Origin: Betaproteobacteria bacterium
GTDB taxonomy: Bacteria; Pseudomonadota; Gammaproteobacteria; Burkholderiales; SG8-41
Assembly: GCA_028292225.1 (NCBI GenBank)
Contig: JAQGMV010000497.1
Location: forward strand, 1-40,912
DNA length: 40,912 nucleotides
Reading direction: 5' to 3'
A program made the translations under genes and the position numbers. Position 1 is the first letter of the stretch. Each line of letters begins with the position of its first letter. Positions 39,709-40,912 of this stretch are shown one piece after another. The notes beneath the pieces are model-generated. The model searched no databases and was not told the DNA's origin. It worked only from the letters and a program-made list of their open reading frames with translations.

Positions 39709-40450
39709 GGGAAGCCGTCCTCGCCGTGCTCGCATACGCTCGATTCAGTGGCTCGACCTGAGACCTTTTGACGCACATCGTGCCCTGGAAGCCGATCGCA
39801 CGGCCTCGACGCGCGGCCTCAAAGGTGTTCTCCGGGGTCGCGAGCAGTCCGCGATCCGGCGCGCGCCACCACGCGCCGATCGGCGTGACGCCGGCCGCGC
39901 CGGCGACGATGATGAGGCGCTGCATGAGATAAGGCATGAGATGGATCTCGTCGGAAGGCTCGGGACGCAAATCCATGACGAGATCGGCGCGGCCGAGCGT
40001 CACGCCCCAGACCCGTTCGCTCGCGCGGGCGATCTCGTAGGCTTCGTGATTCCCCTGCGCGGTTTCGAGCGCGGGGACGATCTTCACCGTGCCCTTCGCG
40101 AGACCCCGCTCTTTCTCCAGCCGACCCAGCAGCGCGGAGATCTCCGTAATCTGCTGCGGCTTTTCGGCGCGCGAGACGACGATGCCCGAAAGCCCGGGCC
40201 ATGCACACGCTGCAAGGTCGGCCCCGGCGGCGTGCGGATCGATCTGGGCGAACACCTCGCCGCCCGCACCGCTCACGGTTGCGAGCGCATTACGCACGCG
40301 CTCGCGCGCAGCGGGCTTGTCTTTATCCACGACGAATTCGACGAGGTCGAGCACGATCACATCCGCGCCGGCTTTTGCCGCGTGGTCGATCTCCGCAGGC
40401 TTGGACATGGGCACGATGAGCCACGACCGGCGGGGTTTTTCAGCAGGCAT
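39701..40450 (-). CDS. HpcH/HpaI aldolase/citrate lyase beta-like protein (paralog 3, short)
   Basis: The 249-residue protein reads 'RRSWLIVPMSKPAEIDHAAKAGADVIVLDLVEFVVDKDK', 'GEVFAQIDPHAA', 'VKIVPALETAQGNHEAYEIARASERVWGVTLGRADLVMDL' and 'IGFQGTMCVKRSQVEPLNRAY'. The last segment is the usual CitE-like substrate-binding end. At the position of the substrate Arg ('FARID' in relatives) it has 'FAQID', so the residue is Gln here. This may change or weaken activity. It is the most upstream of the three paralogs and overlaps paralog 2. Confidence 0.87.
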   Translation of the reverse strand: MPAEKPRRSWLIVPMSKPAEIDHAAKAGADVIVLDLVEFVVDKDKPAARERVRNALATVSGAGGEVFAQIDPHAAGADLAACAWPGLSGIVVSRAEKPQQITEISALLGRLEKERGLAKGTVKIVPALETAQGNHEAYEIARASERVWGVTLGRADLVMDLRPEPSDEIHLMPYLMQRLIIVAGAAGVTPIGAWWRAPDRGLLATPENTFEAARRGRAIGFQGTMCVKRSQVEPLNRAYASTARTASHG

Positions 40451-40529
40451 ACGCTTGTAGTCGATCCGTTTTGATGATGTTCCGGCAGGCGCGGGGTGAA
40501 CGTTCGCGCATCGTGACCGGTGACGAATC

Positions 40530-40912
40530 TTACATCCGTCTGACCGCTTTCAACCGTTGCGACGCGTCTCCGGCCAGGTGCGTCCAGATGATGGCATCCC
40601 GAACCAGCTTGTCCGCCATCGCGTTCATGAGGCCGGCGTTCGCCCCATGAATGTCGAGGTTCAGCCCCGTCACGCGCTGGATCACGGTCATCGAATAGTT
40701 CATGACGAGAACCGCGTTCACACCTTGCAGCCGGTTGTCCATCTCCCACGCGGTTCGCATGACGAACGAGCGCAGCGCCTCGGTGAGCGCGAACATCTCG
40801 TTCAACTTGAGCTGCACGAGCTGGTGGTCGTACCCGCGCTTGCCGCCGCGGGTGTGCGACTTCGCGAGCTGCATCGCCTGCTCGCAGGCCGCGTCGCAGA
40901 CCCCGAGCGCGT
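40530..40912 (-). CDS. Acyl-CoA dehydrogenase, C-terminal part (cut by window edge)
   Basis: The visible 126 residues read 'ALGVCDAACEQAMQLAKSHTRGGKRGYDHQLVQLKLNEM' in outline, then 'MNYSMTVIQRVTGLNLDIHGANAGLMNAMADKLVRDAIIWTHLAGDASQRLKAV'. This is the helical C-terminal domain of acyl-CoA dehydrogenases, which binds FAD at the subunit interface. The catalytic base region is partly outside the window. It lies upstream of the CitE-like genes on the same strand, consistent with CoA-ester catabolism. The 79-base gap to paralog 3 holds no clear terminator. Confidence 0.82.
   Translation of the reverse strand, partial: ALGVCDAACEQAMQLAKSHTRGGKRGYDHQLVQLKLNEMFALTEALRSFVMRTAWEMDNRLQGVNAVLVMNYSMTVIQRVTGLNLDIHGANAGLMNAMADKLVRDAIIWTHLAGDASQRLKAVRRM

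Overview
This is a GC-rich bacterial chromosome segment that reads like a betaproteobacterium, most likely Burkholderiales or a close relative. The evidence is family content: three stand-alone Bug/TctC-type substrate-binding proteins, CaiB/BaiF CoA-transferase, citrate-lyase-beta-like aldolases, DUF3301, DUF1328 and DUF72 proteins. The intergenic spaces are also full of palindromic repeats. No rRNA, tRNA, transposase, phage gene or CRISPR array was seen. The taxonomic call is an inference from family content only.

Layout, left to right. (1) 1-2 kb, minus strand: an SLC13-type transporter with internal TrkA-C domains, followed by a CBS-domain protein cut by the window edge. (2) 2.2-3.7 kb, minus strand: a cobalt-type nitrile hydratase whose beta subunit is split into two genes joined by an ATGA overlap; the alpha subunit has a His/Asp-rich N-terminus. 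(3) 4.1-8.65 kb, plus strand: a tight three-gene operon of a ThDP enzyme, an FAD amine-oxidase-like enzyme and a FabH-fold protein in which the catalytic Cys position is Tyr. This is the best candidate for an undescribed pathway. (4) 8.7-13.9 kb: a histidine kinase behind a consensus-like sigma-54 promoter, convergent with a 1330-residue soluble-adenylyl-cyclase-like protein (two cyclase domains, NTPase, long helical tail). (5) 14-15.7 kb: a DUF72 protein and two small proteins. (6) 15.9-20.4 kb: two Bug-type binding proteins flanking a biotin-sulfoxide/DMSO-reductase-family molybdoenzyme. (7) 20.5-22.3 kb: small housekeeping or stress genes (NTF2-like, DUF3301, UspA-like, a secreted protein). 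(8) 22.5-28.3 kb: a catabolic block with a CMD-family protein, a CoA-transferase and an enolase-superfamily enzyme on the minus strand, divergent from an ADP-forming acyl-CoA synthetase. (9) 28.4-32 kb: DUF1328, a third Bug protein, and a cyclic-nucleotide-binding domain fused to an SLC13-like transporter. (10) 32.1-36.7 kb: a DHH phosphoesterase, exonuclease III, an OmpA-family protein, a class III cyclase with an FHA domain, and two lipoproteins. (11) 36.7-40.9 kb, minus strand: an amidohydrolase, three adjacent HpcH/HpaI (CitE-like) paralogs and the C-terminus of an acyl-CoA dehydrogenase.

Two themes cross these regions. First, cyclic-nucleotide signalling: two class III cyclases and a transporter with a canonical cNMP-binding cassette lie within 26 kb. 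Second, repeats: at least two palindrome families recur between genes, several one-off inverted repeats are present, and four genes have their stop codons inside palindromes or at their edges.
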